Part shown: positions 1-9,812 of the stretch, one piece after another
Numbering within the stretch: position 1 is the stretch's first letter
Layout: each line of letters opens with the position of its first letter
Assembly (NCBI GenBank): GCA_025927765.1
Contig: JAICKU010000007.1
Coordinates: 1 to 64,000 of the forward strand
From: Burkholderiales bacterium
Lineage (GTDB): Bacteria > Pseudomonadota > Gammaproteobacteria > Burkholderiales > Casimicrobiaceae
Direction: 5' to 3'
DNA: 64,000 nucleotides
Made by a program: the position numbers and the translations under genes
Notes under the pieces: model-generated
What the model saw: only the letters and a program-made list of their open reading frames with translations
The model's database searches: none
Told to the model about the DNA's origin: nothing

Positions 1-3000
1 CGATTCCGCCGCGACCGGTCAGGCTGACGTTCGATCAGACGGCTTTCCTTCGCAAGCTCGCACGCCGGACCTGGGCCTACTTCGAGACGTTCGCCGGTGC
101 GGCGGACCACGGGTTGCCGCCCGACAATTACCAGGAGGGTCTCGTCGACCGCGTCGCGCATCGGACGTCACCCACGAACATGGGCATTGCGCTGCTCGCG
201 GATCTCGCGGCCTACGACTTCGGCTACCTGTCGACAGGGCGGCTCGTCGAGCGCGTCGGTCGCACGCTGGGAACGATGCGCTCGCTCGAGCGGCATCAGG
301 GTCACTTCTACAACTGGTACGACACGCAATCGCTCGAACCGCTGCCGCCGCGCTACGTCTCGGCGGTCGACAGTGGAAACCTGGCCGGGCATCTGCTGAC
401 GTTGCGCGCCGGGCTTGGCGGTCTCCCCGGCGATCGAATTCTCGAGCCTCGCCTGTTTGCGGGATTCGCCGACACCGTCGGCGTGCTTGCGGACGCGCTG
501 GGTGATCGCGAAATTCCGGCCTTGGCCGAGCTGATGCGCGGTCTGCGCGAAAGCGACGAGACCGGCGCGTTCACCCTCGGCACCCTGCGGCAATCGTTCG
601 ATCGCCTGTCGGCGCGCATGGCCGCCGTTCAGCGTTACGTTGCCACGTGCACCGATGCCGGCGACACGACGCCGGTGGCAAACGAAGCGCGCGCCCTGGC
701 GCAGGCGCTGGCCGTGCAGCATCAAAGCGTCCAGGACGAGCTGTCGCTGTTCGCGCCATGGCTCGCGTCGACGGCGGCGGAAGACGCGCTGACCGCGCTT
801 CCGATCCTGAATGCCGTGCCGACACTGCGCGATCTCGCCGATGGGCTGCCGGGGCTCGCGCCACAACTCGCACGTCTGCACGACGCGGCTTCCACCCCCG
901 CGGAACGGGAGCGTTGGGACGAAGTGGCGCGGCTCGTCGGCATCGCGAGCTTGCGAGCGAGGGAACGCATCGAGGCCATCGAGCAACTCGCGCTGCGATG
1001 CGAGGACTTCGCGCGCATGGAATTCGGCTTCCTCTACGACGACGAGCGCCGTTTGTTCGCGGTGGGCTACAACATCGATGAACGCCAGCGCGACACGAGC
1101 TACTACGACCTCCTGGCATCGGAGGCGCGGCTCACGAGCTTCATCGCGATCGCTCAGGGCCAGGTTCCGCAGGAGAGCTGGTTCGCGCTGGGGCGGCTGC
1201 TGTCGTCCGACCGGGGCCGGCCGATCCTGCTGTCGTGGAGCGGGTCGATGTTCGAGTACCTGATGCCGTTGCTCGTGATGCCGAGCTACGAGAACACGCT
1301 GCTCGACGTGACGTGCCGCGCGGCGGTGGAACGGCAGATCGCCTACGGCAGGGAGCTCGGCGTGCCGTGGGGCATGTCGGAGTCCGGATACAACCTGATC
1401 GATGCGAACCTCAACTACCAGTATCGCGCCTTCGGCGTGCCGGGCCTCGGTTTGAAGCGCGGCCTTGCGGACGATGTCGTCATCGCTCCGTATGCGTCGG
1501 TGCTCGCGCTGATGGTCGCCCCCGAGGCAGCCTGCGCGAACCTGCAGCGATTGGCCGACGAAGGGCTGGCGGGACGCTTCGGCCTCTTCGAAGCGATCGA
1601 CTACACGCCGGCGCGACGGCGGCCCGGAGAGAAGGCGACCATCGTACGTTCCTTCATGGCGCATCACCAGGGCATGAGCCTGCTCGCCTTGGCCCATCTG
1701 CTTCTCGATCGTTCGATGCAGAAGCGATTCGAGTCGGATCCGCAGTTCCAGGCGACGCTGCTCCTGTTGCAGGAACGCGTTCCCGAGTCGGCGCCGTTCT
1801 CGCCGCATGTCGCGCAGTTCAGCGGCATCCGTGCGAACGCCGGCGACAAGGAAGCGCCCGTGCGGGTGATCGTCGCTCCCTCCACGCCGATCCCGGAAGT
1901 GCAACTGCTGTCGAACGGCCGTTACCACGTGATGGTCACCAACGCGGGAGGCGGCAGCAGTCGCTGGAAGGATCTCGCGATCACGCGCTGGCGCGAAGAC
2001 GCGACGCGCGATGACTGGGGCACGTTCTGCTACGTCCGCGACGTGGCGAGCGGAGCGTTCTGGTCCACCGCCCATCAGCCGACGGGCGTCGAGGCCGAGC
2101 ACTACGAAGCCATCTTTTCCGAGGGTCGCGCGGAATTCCGCCGGCGCGACCATGACTTGCATCTCCATACCGAAATCGCGATCTCGCCCGAGGACGACAT
2201 CGAGCTGCGGCGCACGCGCATCGTCAACCGCTCGCGCGTGCCGAAGGTCATCGACATCACCAGCTACACGGAAGTCGTCCTGGCACCGGCGGCGGCGGAC
2301 GCCATCCATCCGGCGTTCAGCAACCTTTTCGTGCAGACCGAGATCGCACGCGCGGAGCAGGCGATCCTGTGCACGCGCCGGCCTCGCTCACCCGGCGAGC
2401 AGACGCCGTGGATGTTCCACCTGATGACGCTGCAGGGCGCGACGGCCACTGGCGTTTCCTACGAAACCGATCGCCTGCGCTTCGTCGGTCGGGGCAACAC
2501 GCCGGCGACGCCGCAGGCGATGCGCGATCGCGCACCGCTCTCGGGCAGCGCGGGCACCGTGCTCGATCCGATCGCCGCCATCCGCATTCGGTTCACGCTG
2601 GAACCGGACCAGATCGCGACCATCGACATGGTCTATGGCGTTGCGGAATCGCGGGATGCCGCGTTCGGCCTGCTCGAAAAATACCGCGACCCGCGGCTCG
2701 CGGATCGCGTCGTCGAGCTGGCGTGGACACATGCGCAGGTGGTGCTGCGCCAGATCAATGCCCGCGAAGCCGACGCGCAACTTTATGCGCGTCTTGCCAA
2801 CTCGATCGTTTTCGCCAACGCATCGCTGCGTGCCGATTCCAGCGTCATCGCGAGGAACCGTCGCGCGCAATCCGACCTGTGGGGGTACGGCATTTCCGGC
2901 GATCTGCCGATCGTTCTGCTGCGCATCGCGGATGCCGTCAATATCGATCTCGTGCGCCAACTGGTCCAGGCACATGCCTACTGGCGACTCAAGGGGCTCG

Positions 3001-5753
3001 CCGTGGATCTCGTGATCTGGAACGAGGATCAGGCGGGATACCGTCAGTTGCTGCAGGACGACATCATGGCGTTGATCGCCGCGCGCGTCGAAAGCCAGAT
3101 GGTGGACCGGCAGGGCGGCATCTTCGTTCGGCGCGCCGACCAGATTTCGGAGGAGGATCGCGTGCTTCTCGAGGCGGTGGCGCGGGTGATCGTCTCCGAC
3201 GGCAAAGGAACGCTCGCCGAACAGATCGGCGGGCGCGTCCTGCAGGCGCCGCGCGTTCCGTTGCTCGCGCCCGTTCGCATGGAGGGAACCGAGCCGGTGA
3301 TCGGGCCAGACGACGCGCAGACGCTGATGTTCGGCAATGGCATCGGCGGATTCACGACCGACGGCACCGAGTACGTGATCACGACCGACGCCGACATCCC
3401 GACGCCTGCGCCATGGGTGAACGTGCTCGCGAATCCAAACTTCGGCAGCGTCATCTCCGACAGTGGCGGGACCTACACATGGCGCGAGAACGCGCACGAG
3501 CTGCGGCTCACCCCGTGGAGCAACGATCCGGTGAGCGACGCGAGCGGCGAAGCGTATTACCTGCGCGACGAGGAAACCGGGCGCTTCTGGTCTCCCACGC
3601 CGCTGCCCGCACGCGGTCGCACGCCGTACGTCACGCGGCACGGATTCGGTTACACCGTGTTCGAGCATCACGAGGAAGGCATCGCGAGCGAGCTGCGCGC
3701 GTACGTGGCCCGCGATGCCGCAGTGAAGTTCGCGACACTGAAGATACGCAATGCGTCCGCGCGTGCGCGACGAATATCGGTGATCGGTTACGTGGAGTGG
3801 GTGCTCGGCGACCTGCGATCGAAATCGGCGATGCACATCGTCACCGAAAGGGATGGCGAGACAGGCGCACTGCTTGCCCGCAATGTCTATGGCATGGAGT
3901 TCGGCAAACGGGTCGCGTTCTTCGCGGCCGACGGCGCGACGCGAACGCATACCTGCGACCGCGCCGAGTTCATCGGCCGCAACGGCACGCTGGCGGCACC
4001 GGCGGCCATGGCGCGTGCCCGGTTGTCGGGCAGATCGGGAGCGGCGCTCGACCCGTGCGCCGCGATTGCGATGACGATCGAGCTGGAGGCGGGCGCCGAA
4101 CGCGAAGTGACGTTCCGGCTCGGTGTCGGGAACGACGCCGCCGACGCACGCAATCTGGCCCGCCAGTTCGGCAACGCGTCATCCACGAAAGCCGAGCTCG
4201 AAGGGGTGCGGCGGCAATGGCAGCGCACGCTCACTGCCGTTCGTGTCGAGACGCCCGACGCATCGCTCGACGTTTTGTGCAACGGCTGGCTCGTCTACCA
4301 GGCACTCGCATGTCGCCTGTGGGCACGCACCGGCTTCTACCAGTCCGGCGGCGCCTTCGGCTTTCGCGACCAGCTGCAGGACGTGCTGGCGCTGCTCCAT
4401 GCCGAGCCTGCGCTTGCGCGCGCGCAAATCCTGCTCTGCGCGAGCCGGCAATTCGTGGAAGGCGACGTCCAGCATTGGTGGCACCCGCCGTCGGGCCGCG
4501 GTGTGCGAACGCAATGCTCCGACGATTATCTGTGGCTGCCGTTGGCGATCGCCCGTTATGTCATGGTGACCGGCGACCGCGCCATTCTCGACGAAACCGT
4601 CGCGTTCCTGGCAGGACGGCCCGTCAATGCCGGGGAAGATTCCTATTACGACATGCCGGAGCGATCCGCCGAGGCGGCGAGCCTGTACGAGCATGGCGTG
4701 CGCGCGATCCGCCATGGATTGCGGTTCGGAAGTCACGGGTTGCCGCTGATGGGTTCGGGCGACTGGAACGACGGGATGAACCTCGTGGGCATCGAGGGGA
4801 AGGGGGAGAGCGTGTGGCTCGCATTTTTCCTTTGCTCGGTGCTCGCGCAGTTCGCGAAGGTCGCGCGGCTGCGCGGTGACGCTGCGTTTGCCGCGCGTTG
4901 CGATGCAGAAGTCGGCAAGCTGTCCAGGAACATCGAACAGCACGCGTGGGACGGCGCGTGGTATCGGCGCGCCTACTTCGACGACGGCACGCCGCTGGGC
5001 TCGTCCGCCAATGCCGAGTGCCAGATCGACTCGATCTCGCAGAGCTGGTCGGTTCTGTCGGGCGTCGCCGACGCAAAACGTTCGCGCGCGGCGATGGATG
5101 CCGCGTATCAGCGGCTGGTGCGGCGCGACGATGCGCTCGTGCAACTGCTGACGCCGCCCTTCGATACGTCGGAGCAGCATCCCGGCTACATCCGAGGTTA
5201 TCCGCCGGGCGTGCGCGAGAACGGCGGTCAATATACGCATGGCGCAATCTGGGCCGTGATGGCCTTCGCGGTGCTGGGCGACGCACGCCGCGCCTGGGAA
5301 CTCCTCGGCATGATCAACCCGATCAATCACGGTCGATCGGTCCTGGACGTTGCGACCTACCGAGTGGAACCGTACGTGATGGCCGCGGATGTCTACGCGA
5401 TGGCCCCGCACACGGGCCGGGGAGGGTGGTCGTGGTACACCGGCTCGGCAGGATGGATGTACCGGTTGATCCTCGAGTCGCTGCTCGGCGTCGAACGTGC
5501 CGCCGACAAGCTGCGGTTGTCGCCATGCCTGCCGGCGGATTGGAAGGAATTCACACTGCACTACCGGTACCTGGACACGACGTACACGATCACCGTGGGT
5601 GCGGCGGAGACTGCCGATGGCGAGCCCGGGGTGTGGGTGGATGGCGAATTGCAGCAGGACGCCGTCATTTCGCTGGTGAACGACCTCGTTCCCCACTCGG
5701 CGCGCGTTCTCGTGCGATCCCCGGAAGTCCAGCGCCGCGTCGCGGCGTCCTAG
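1..5753 (+). CDS. Cyclic beta-1,2-glucan synthase-type protein, GH94 part (5' end outside window)
   Basis: The reading frame is open from the first base, so the N-terminus (in full-length relatives a membrane glycosyltransferase, GT84) lies outside the window; 1916 residues are visible. Near visible residue 30 it shows the LPPDNYQE motif of NdvB/Cgs proteins, near 456 the glycoamylase-like stretch (ESGYNLIDANLNYQYRAF), then two GH94 N-terminal beta-sandwich units (about 620 and 1110). The GH94 catalytic region follows, with FYQSGGAFGFRDQLQD and the acid motif GDWNDGMN near 1587. Family knowledge: these proteins polymerise, size and cyclise beta-1,2-glucan from UDP-glucose at the inner membrane. 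It is followed by transaldolase and phosphoglucomutase, the latter supplying glucose 1-phosphate. A related protein without the GT84 half, acting as a phosphorylase, cannot be excluded because the start is missing. Confidence 0.88.
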   Translation, partial: IPPRPVRLTFDQTAFLRKLARRTWAYFETFAGAADHGLPPDNYQEGLVDRVAHRTSPTNMGIALLADLAAYDFGYLSTGRLVERVGRTLGTMRSLERHQGHFYNWYDTQSLEPLPPRYVSAVDSGNLAGHLLTLRAGLGGLPGDRILEPRLFAGFADTVGVLADALGDREIPALAELMRGLRESDETGAFTLGTLRQSFDRLSARMAAVQRYVATCTDAGDTTPVANEARALAQALAVQHQSVQDELSLFAPWLASTAAEDALTALPILNAVPTLRDLADGLPGLAPQLARLHDAASTPAERERWDEVARLVGIASLRARERIEAIEQLALRCEDFARMEFGFLYDDERRLFAVGYNIDERQRDTSYYDLLASEARLTSFIAIAQGQVPQESWFALGRLLSSDRGRPILLSWSGSMFEYLMPLLVMPSYENTLLDVTCRAAVERQIAYGRELGVPWGMSESGYNLIDANLNYQYRAFGVPGLGLKRGLADDVVIAPYASVLALMVAPEAACANLQRLADEGLAGRFGLFEAIDYTPARRRPGEKATIVRSFMAHHQGMSLLALAHLLLDRSMQKRFESDPQFQATLLLLQERVPESAPFSPHVAQFSGIRANAGDKEAPVRVIVAPSTPIPEVQLLSNGRYHVMVTNAGGGSSRWKDLAITRWREDATRDDWGTFCYVRDVASGAFWSTAHQPTGVEAEHYEAIFSEGRAEFRRRDHDLHLHTEIAISPEDDIELRRTRIVNRSRVPKVIDITSYTEVVLAPAAADAIHPAFSNLFVQTEIARAEQAILCTRRPRSPGEQTPWMFHLMTLQGATATGVSYETDRLRFVGRGNTPATPQAMRDRAPLSGSAGTVLDPIAAIRIRFTLEPDQIATIDMVYGVAESRDAAFGLLEKYRDPRLADRVVELAWTHAQVVLRQINAREADAQLYARLANSIVFANASLRADSSVIARNRRAQSDLWGYGISGDLPIVLLRIADAVNIDLVRQLVQAHAYWRLKGLAVDLVIWNEDQAGYRQLLQDDIMALIAARVESQMVDRQGGIFVRRADQISEEDRVLLEAVARVIVSDGKGTLAEQIGGRVLQAPRVPLLAPVRMEGTEPVIGPDDAQTLMFGNGIGGFTTDGTEYVITTDADIPTPAPWVNVLANPNFGSVISDSGGTYTWRENAHELRLTPWSNDPVSDASGEAYYLRDEETGRFWSPTPLPARGRTPYVTRHGFGYTVFEHHEEGIASELRAYVARDAAVKFATLKIRNASARARRISVIGYVEWVLGDLRSKSAMHIVTERDGETGALLARNVYGMEFGKRVAFFAADGATRTHTCDRAEFIGRNGTLAAPAAMARARLSGRSGAALDPCAAIAMTIELEAGAEREVTFRLGVGNDAADARNLARQFGNASSTKAELEGVRRQWQRTLTAVRVETPDASLDVLCNGWLVYQALACRLWARTGFYQSGGAFGFRDQLQDVLALLHAEPALARAQILLCASRQFVEGDVQHWWHPPSGRGVRTQCSDDYLWLPLAIARYVMVTGDRAILDETVAFLAGRPVNAGEDSYYDMPERSAEAASLYEHGVRAIRHGLRFGSHGLPLMGSGDWNDGMNLVGIEGKGESVWLAFFLCSVLAQFAKVARLRGDAAFAARCDAEVGKLSRNIEQHAWDGAWYRRAYFDDGTPLGSSANAECQIDSISQSWSVLSGVADAKRSRAAMDAAYQRLVRRDDALVQLLTPPFDTSEQHPGYIRGYPPGVRENGGQYTHGAIWAVMAFAVLGDARRAWELLGMINPINHGRSVLDVATYRVEPYVMAADVYAMAPHTGRGGWSWYTGSAGWMYRLILESLLGVERAADKLRLSPCLPADWKEFTLHYRYLDTTYTITVGAAETADGEPGVWVDGELQQDAVISLVNDLVPHSARVLVRSPEVQRRVAAS

Positions 5754-5852
5754 CGACGCGCCGTGCACATGGGCGACTGGGCGATCCTCGAGGCGCGGCG
5801 AGCGAAGCTCCCTCGGCCGTCGTGGCGCCGAATGCGCGCAAAAGGACTTCCG

Positions 5853-6950
5853 ATGAAAGCGACACGGCAACTGCACGACCTCGGCCAGAGCCTGTGGCTC
5901 GACAACATCACGCGCGAAATGCTCGTCGACGGCACGCTTCGTCGCTACATCGACGATTTCGAGATCACCGGACTCACGTCCAATCCGTCGATTTTCGATC
6001 GCGCCATGCGAAGCGGCCACTTCTACGACGATTCCATACGCCGCAAGGCCGCGGCCGGCCAGTCGGGCGAGGACCTGTTCATCGATCTTGCGCTCGACGA
6101 CCTGGCACAGGCAGCCGATCTGTTCCGCCCGGCGCACGAGGCGACCGGCGGCGTCGATGGCTGGGTGTCGATGGAAGTTTCGCCGCTGCTCGTCGACGAT
6201 ACGGCGGGGAGTATCGCAGCGGCCAAACGACTCCATGCTCGCGGGCAACGACCCAACCTGTTCATCAAGATTCCCGGCACGCGCGCAGGCGTTCCCGCGA
6301 TCGAGGAGGCGATCTTCGCCGGCGTGCCGATCAACGTCACGCTGCTGTTTTCGCGCGAACAGTACCTGGCCTCCGCGAATGCCTACCTCACGGGCATCGA
6401 GCGGCGAATCGCCGCGGGCCTCGATCCGAGGGTCGACTCGGCAGCGTCGCTGTTCGTGAGCCGATGGGACGTCGCGGTCGAGGACGAGGTGCCGCACGAG
6501 CTTCGCAACCGCCTCGGCATCGCGATGGCCGGGCGCACCTACAAGGCGTATCGCGAACTGGTGGCGTCGCCCCGGTGGCGGACGCTGGAAGCTGCCGGTG
6601 CGCGCCTGCAGCGCCTGCTCTGGGCCAGCACCGGCACCAAGGATCCCGCGGCACCCGACACGCTGTACATCGAAGCGCTCGCGGCGCCGGATACGATCAA
6701 CACGATCCCCGACAAGACCTTGCTCGCGTTTGCCGATCACGGGCAGGTGAAAGGCGTGATGCCGGTCGACGGCGGCGATGCCGAACAGGTGATCGGCGAA
6801 TTCCGGCGCGCGGGGGTCGACGATGCGGCGCTCGCCGATCAGCTGCAGGTCGAAGGTGCGAAATCATTCGACACGGCGTGGCGCGACCTGCTCGATTGCA
6901 TCGCCGCGAAAAGCGAGGCCCTCCAAAAACCGGCGCCGCTTCGAACGTGA
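5853..6950 (+). CDS. tal: Transaldolase
   Basis: A 365-residue protein of the long bacterial transaldolase type. It shows the substrate motif GLTSNPSIFD near the N-terminus and NLFIKIPGT, whose lysine (about residue 139) forms the Schiff base with the dihydroxyacetone moiety. It transfers a three-carbon unit between sedoheptulose 7-phosphate and glyceraldehyde 3-phosphate in the cytosolic pentose phosphate pathway. ATG 5853 is chosen because AAAGGA precedes it and homology begins at MKATRQLHDLGQ; an upstream in-frame start at 5763 would add unrelated residues. Its stop overlaps the GTG start of phosphoglucomutase, so the two are probably translationally coupled. Confidence 0.93.
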   Translation: MKATRQLHDLGQSLWLDNITREMLVDGTLRRYIDDFEITGLTSNPSIFDRAMRSGHFYDDSIRRKAAAGQSGEDLFIDLALDDLAQAADLFRPAHEATGGVDGWVSMEVSPLLVDDTAGSIAAAKRLHARGQRPNLFIKIPGTRAGVPAIEEAIFAGVPINVTLLFSREQYLASANAYLTGIERRIAAGLDPRVDSAASLFVSRWDVAVEDEVPHELRNRLGIAMAGRTYKAYRELVASPRWRTLEAAGARLQRLLWASTGTKDPAAPDTLYIEALAAPDTINTIPDKTLLAFADHGQVKGVMPVDGGDAEQVIGEFRRAGVDDAALADQLQVEGAKSFDTAWRDLLDCIAAKSEALQKPAPLRT

Positions 6951-8641
6951 GTATCGCGGCGCGCGCGTCGATGCCGAGTCCGCTGGCGGGCAGGCGGGCG
7001 CCGCCTTCGCTGCTGGTCGACGTGCCGAGGCTCGTCACCGCGTACTACACGGAACTGCCCGATCCGGCGGAGCCTGCGCAGCGGGTGGCCTTCGGCACCT
7101 CGGGGCATCGCGGCTCCTCGTTCGCAGCGAGTTTCAACGAGTCGCACATCCTGGCCATCACCCAGGCCGTGTGCGATTACCGCAGGCGGCAGCACGTCGA
7201 CGGTCCGCTCTTCCTGGGGATCGACACGCACGCGCTGTCCGCACCCGCGCAGGCCAGCGCGCTTTGCGTGCTGGCGGCCAACGGCGTCGACGTCATGGTG
7301 GCGCACAACGACGAATACACGCCGACGCCGGCCGTATCGCATGCGATTCTCACGCACAACCGCGGCCGCACCACCGGGTTCGCGGACGGGATCATCGTCA
7401 CGCCTTCGCACAATCCGCCGGACAGCGGTGGATTCAAGTACAACCCACCCCACGGCGGACCGGCGGATGAACAGGCCACCGGGTGGATCGAGACGCGCGC
7501 GAACGCGTTGCTGGCGCGTTCGTTGAAAGGTGTGAAGCACGTTCCGCTTCGCAAGGCGCGGAGGGCCGCCACGACGCACCGGCACGATTTCCTGAACCCG
7601 TACGTCCGCGACCTCGCGCGCGTCATCGACATGGACGTGCTTCGCGGCACGAAGCTATGCGTCGGCGTCGATCCGATGGGGGGCGCCGGGGTTCACTATT
7701 GGGCGCCGATTGCGGATCGCTATCGGCTCGACCTGCACATCGTCAATCCCGAGGTCGATCCGACGTTCCGGTTCGTCGCGGTCGATTGGGACGGCCGCAT
7801 TCGCATGGATCCGTCCTCGCCGTACGCGATGCAGCCGTTGATTGCGCTGAAAGACCGCTTCGACATCGCGTTCGCCTGCGACACGGACCACGACCGCCAC
7901 GGCATCGTCACGCGAAGCGCAGGGCTGCTGCCGCCGAATCATTACGCGACGGTGATGATCGACTACCTGTTCGCGCACCGTCCGCGCTGGCGCAAGCGGT
8001 GCAAGATCGGCAAGACCATCGTCAGCACGCAGATGATCGACCGCGTGGCCGCGCGGCTGGGCCGTACCGTGTGCGAAGTCCCGGTCGGATTCAAATGGTT
8101 CGTCGCCGGCCTTGCCGATGGATCGCTGGGCTTCGCCGGTGAAGAAAGCGCGGGTGCGAGTTTCCTGCGGGCCGACGGCCGCGCGTGGACGACCGACAAG
8201 GACGGCGTCGCGCCGGCGCTGCTCGCCGTGGAAATCACGCAGCGAACGGGACGTGATCCGGGCGAAATCTACTGCGCCATCACGCGCGAATTGGGTGAGC
8301 CCGTCGAGCGCCGCGTTCAGGCGATGGCCAGCGCGCAACAGAAGCGGCGCCTTGCGCAGCTATCCCCGAGCGAGTTTCGCCATCGCGAACTGGCAGGTGA
8401 GACGATCCGCTGCATACTCGATCGGGCACCCGGCAATGGCGCACGCATCGGCGGGTTGAAGGTGATGACGGACAGCAGCTGGTTTGCCGCGCGTCCCTCC
8501 GGCACCGAGGATATCTACAAGATTTACGCCGAGAGCTTCCGTGGCGAGCAGCACCTCGATCGCGTTGTGGAAGAGGCGCAGGCGATGGTCGACGACGCGC
8601 TGGCGGCACCGGCGCGCGCGACGCGTTTGCAGGCGGCATGA
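6947..8641 (+). CDS. pgm: Phosphoglucomutase, alpha-D-glucose-specific
   Basis: A 564-residue phosphohexomutase interconverting glucose 6-phosphate and glucose 1-phosphate, the precursor of UDP-glucose. Visible motifs are FGTSGHRGSS near the start, the phosphoserine loop TPSHNPPDSGG (Ser about 154), the metal loop CDTDHDRHGI, and the sugar-binding segment FAGEESAGASF. The C-terminal phosphate-binding loop reads ARPSGTEDIYKIYAESF. The GTG at 6947 overlaps the transaldolase stop (GTGA) and gives an N-terminus that lines up with E. coli Pgm; ATG 6971 is a possible shorter start. Its place behind the glucan synthase and tal suggests a role in feeding glucan synthesis, though it may also serve general metabolism. 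Confidence 0.92.
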   Translation: MSIAARASMPSPLAGRRAPPSLLVDVPRLVTAYYTELPDPAEPAQRVAFGTSGHRGSSFAASFNESHILAITQAVCDYRRRQHVDGPLFLGIDTHALSAPAQASALCVLAANGVDVMVAHNDEYTPTPAVSHAILTHNRGRTTGFADGIIVTPSHNPPDSGGFKYNPPHGGPADEQATGWIETRANALLARSLKGVKHVPLRKARRAATTHRHDFLNPYVRDLARVIDMDVLRGTKLCVGVDPMGGAGVHYWAPIADRYRLDLHIVNPEVDPTFRFVAVDWDGRIRMDPSSPYAMQPLIALKDRFDIAFACDTDHDRHGIVTRSAGLLPPNHYATVMIDYLFAHRPRWRKRCKIGKTIVSTQMIDRVAARLGRTVCEVPVGFKWFVAGLADGSLGFAGEESAGASFLRADGRAWTTDKDGVAPALLAVEITQRTGRDPGEIYCAITRELGEPVERRVQAMASAQQKRRLAQLSPSEFRHRELAGETIRCILDRAPGNGARIGGLKVMTDSSWFAARPSGTEDIYKIYAESFRGEQHLDRVVEEAQAMVDDALAAPARATRLQAA

Positions 8642-8743
8642 CGGCGCGGCCTCCAGGGGTTGGTGCGCGTTGCCCCGTTTGCGGTGTCCGTCGGGCGCCC
8701 GGATCATCGACACGGATTTGCAGGTTCGTTTTGTGCCGACGGC

Positions 8744-9631
8744 TCAGCGCTGGCAGGCCGGACAATAAAACGTCGAGCGCCCCGACTGCACGATGCGCCT
8801 GATCGTCCCGTCGCCGCGCTGGCATCGTTTCCCTTCGCGGTCGTAGACGCAGAATCGGTGCTGAAAGAGGCCGAGCTCGCCGTTTGCCTGCACGTAGTCG
8901 CGAAGCGACGAGCCGCCGGCCTCCACCGCGTCGGCGATCACCGCGCGCACGGCCTCGACCAGCCTGACCAGGCGCTCGGTGGGTGTTCCGTCCGCGCGCA
9001 CCAACGTTCTCGCCGCACGCCTTGGCGAGAGCCGTGCACGCCAAAGCGCTTCGCACACATAGATGTTGCCGAGGCCGGCGATGACGCGCTGATCCGAAAG
9101 GACCGCCTTGAGCGGCGCGGCGCGCCTGGCGAAGCGCGGCGCGAGCGCCTCCGCCGACAGCTCGTTGCCGATCGGCTCGAAGCCGAGGTCCGCGAGCATC
9201 GGATGTGCGTCGAAATGCTCCGGCGGGATCAGGAGCATGAAGCCGAAGCGGCGCGGGTCGTTGTAGACGACGCGCGTGCCGCCTTGCAGATGGAAGATCA
9301 CGTGGTCGTGTGCTTCGAGCTTTCCGCGCTTGTAATACACCGCATCGTCGGCGACCGGCTTCGCATCCTTCTGGCCCTGCCTCTCGATGCGAAACGAGCC
9401 GGACATGCCGAGATGCATCAGCAGTGTCGTGTGGTCGTCGAGTTCGGCCAGCAGATATTTGGCGCGGCGGCGAAGCGCAGTGATCCGATGGCCCTTCACG
9501 CGCGCGGCGAAGTGCCGCGAGAACGGGAAGCGCAGGTCGGCCCTGCGAAGCTCGAGCCGATCGATCGTCGCCCCTTCGAGCGTTGGCTGAAGCCCGCGCC
9601 GGACCGTCTCGACTTCGGGAAGCTCTGGCAT
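8744..9631 (-). CDS. mutM: Formamidopyrimidine-DNA glycosylase
   Basis: A 295-residue Fpg/MutM protein. The N-terminus MPELPEVETVRRGL carries the catalytic Pro2 and Glu3. The H2TH region includes GLGNIYVCEALW, and the C-terminal zinc finger has four cysteines (CVYDREGKRC and FYCPAC). It removes 8-oxoguanine and formamidopyrimidines and nicks the abasic site in base-excision repair. It is transcribed divergently from the GH144-like gene across a 181-bp spacer that must hold both promoters, and convergently with pgm (102 bp apart). No unusual features. Confidence 0.96.
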   Translation of the reverse strand: MPELPEVETVRRGLQPTLEGATIDRLELRRADLRFPFSRHFAARVKGHRITALRRRAKYLLAELDDHTTLLMHLGMSGSFRIERQGQKDAKPVADDAVYYKRGKLEAHDHVIFHLQGGTRVVYNDPRRFGFMLLIPPEHFDAHPMLADLGFEPIGNELSAEALAPRFARRAAPLKAVLSDQRVIAGLGNIYVCEALWRARLSPRRAARTLVRADGTPTERLVRLVEAVRAVIADAVEAGGSSLRDYVQANGELGLFQHRFCVYDREGKRCQRGDGTIRRIVQSGRSTFYCPACQR

Positions 9632-9812
9632 CGCTCGAAAGACCTTCGCTATCTGTCCGCCTTGGCAATGTCGATGCTCGAACGTCGCGAGTTTTGCGCC
9701 GTCAAACGTTGGTCATCGCTCGCTCTCGTATCGCGCGAAATCGTTCCGGTATATCACGACTGAAACTCGCCGATTCCGTTCCTGCAACGCACGGGCTTGC
9801 GTCCCCTATCCC

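Noticed and set aside
168-2309. Long minus-strand open frame (713 codons) opposite the glucan synthase
   Set aside because: Composition is Arg/His/Asp/Gln-rich shadow of a GC-rich gene on the other strand; the plus-strand frame has clear GH94-family motifs.
2369-4879. 836-codon plus-strand frame inside the synthase gene
   Set aside because: Overlaps the true frame completely and shows no family motif; typical frame shadow.
4179-6740. 853-codon minus-strand frame across the synthase and tal genes
   Set aside because: Antisense to two genes with strong motifs; no recognisable domain.
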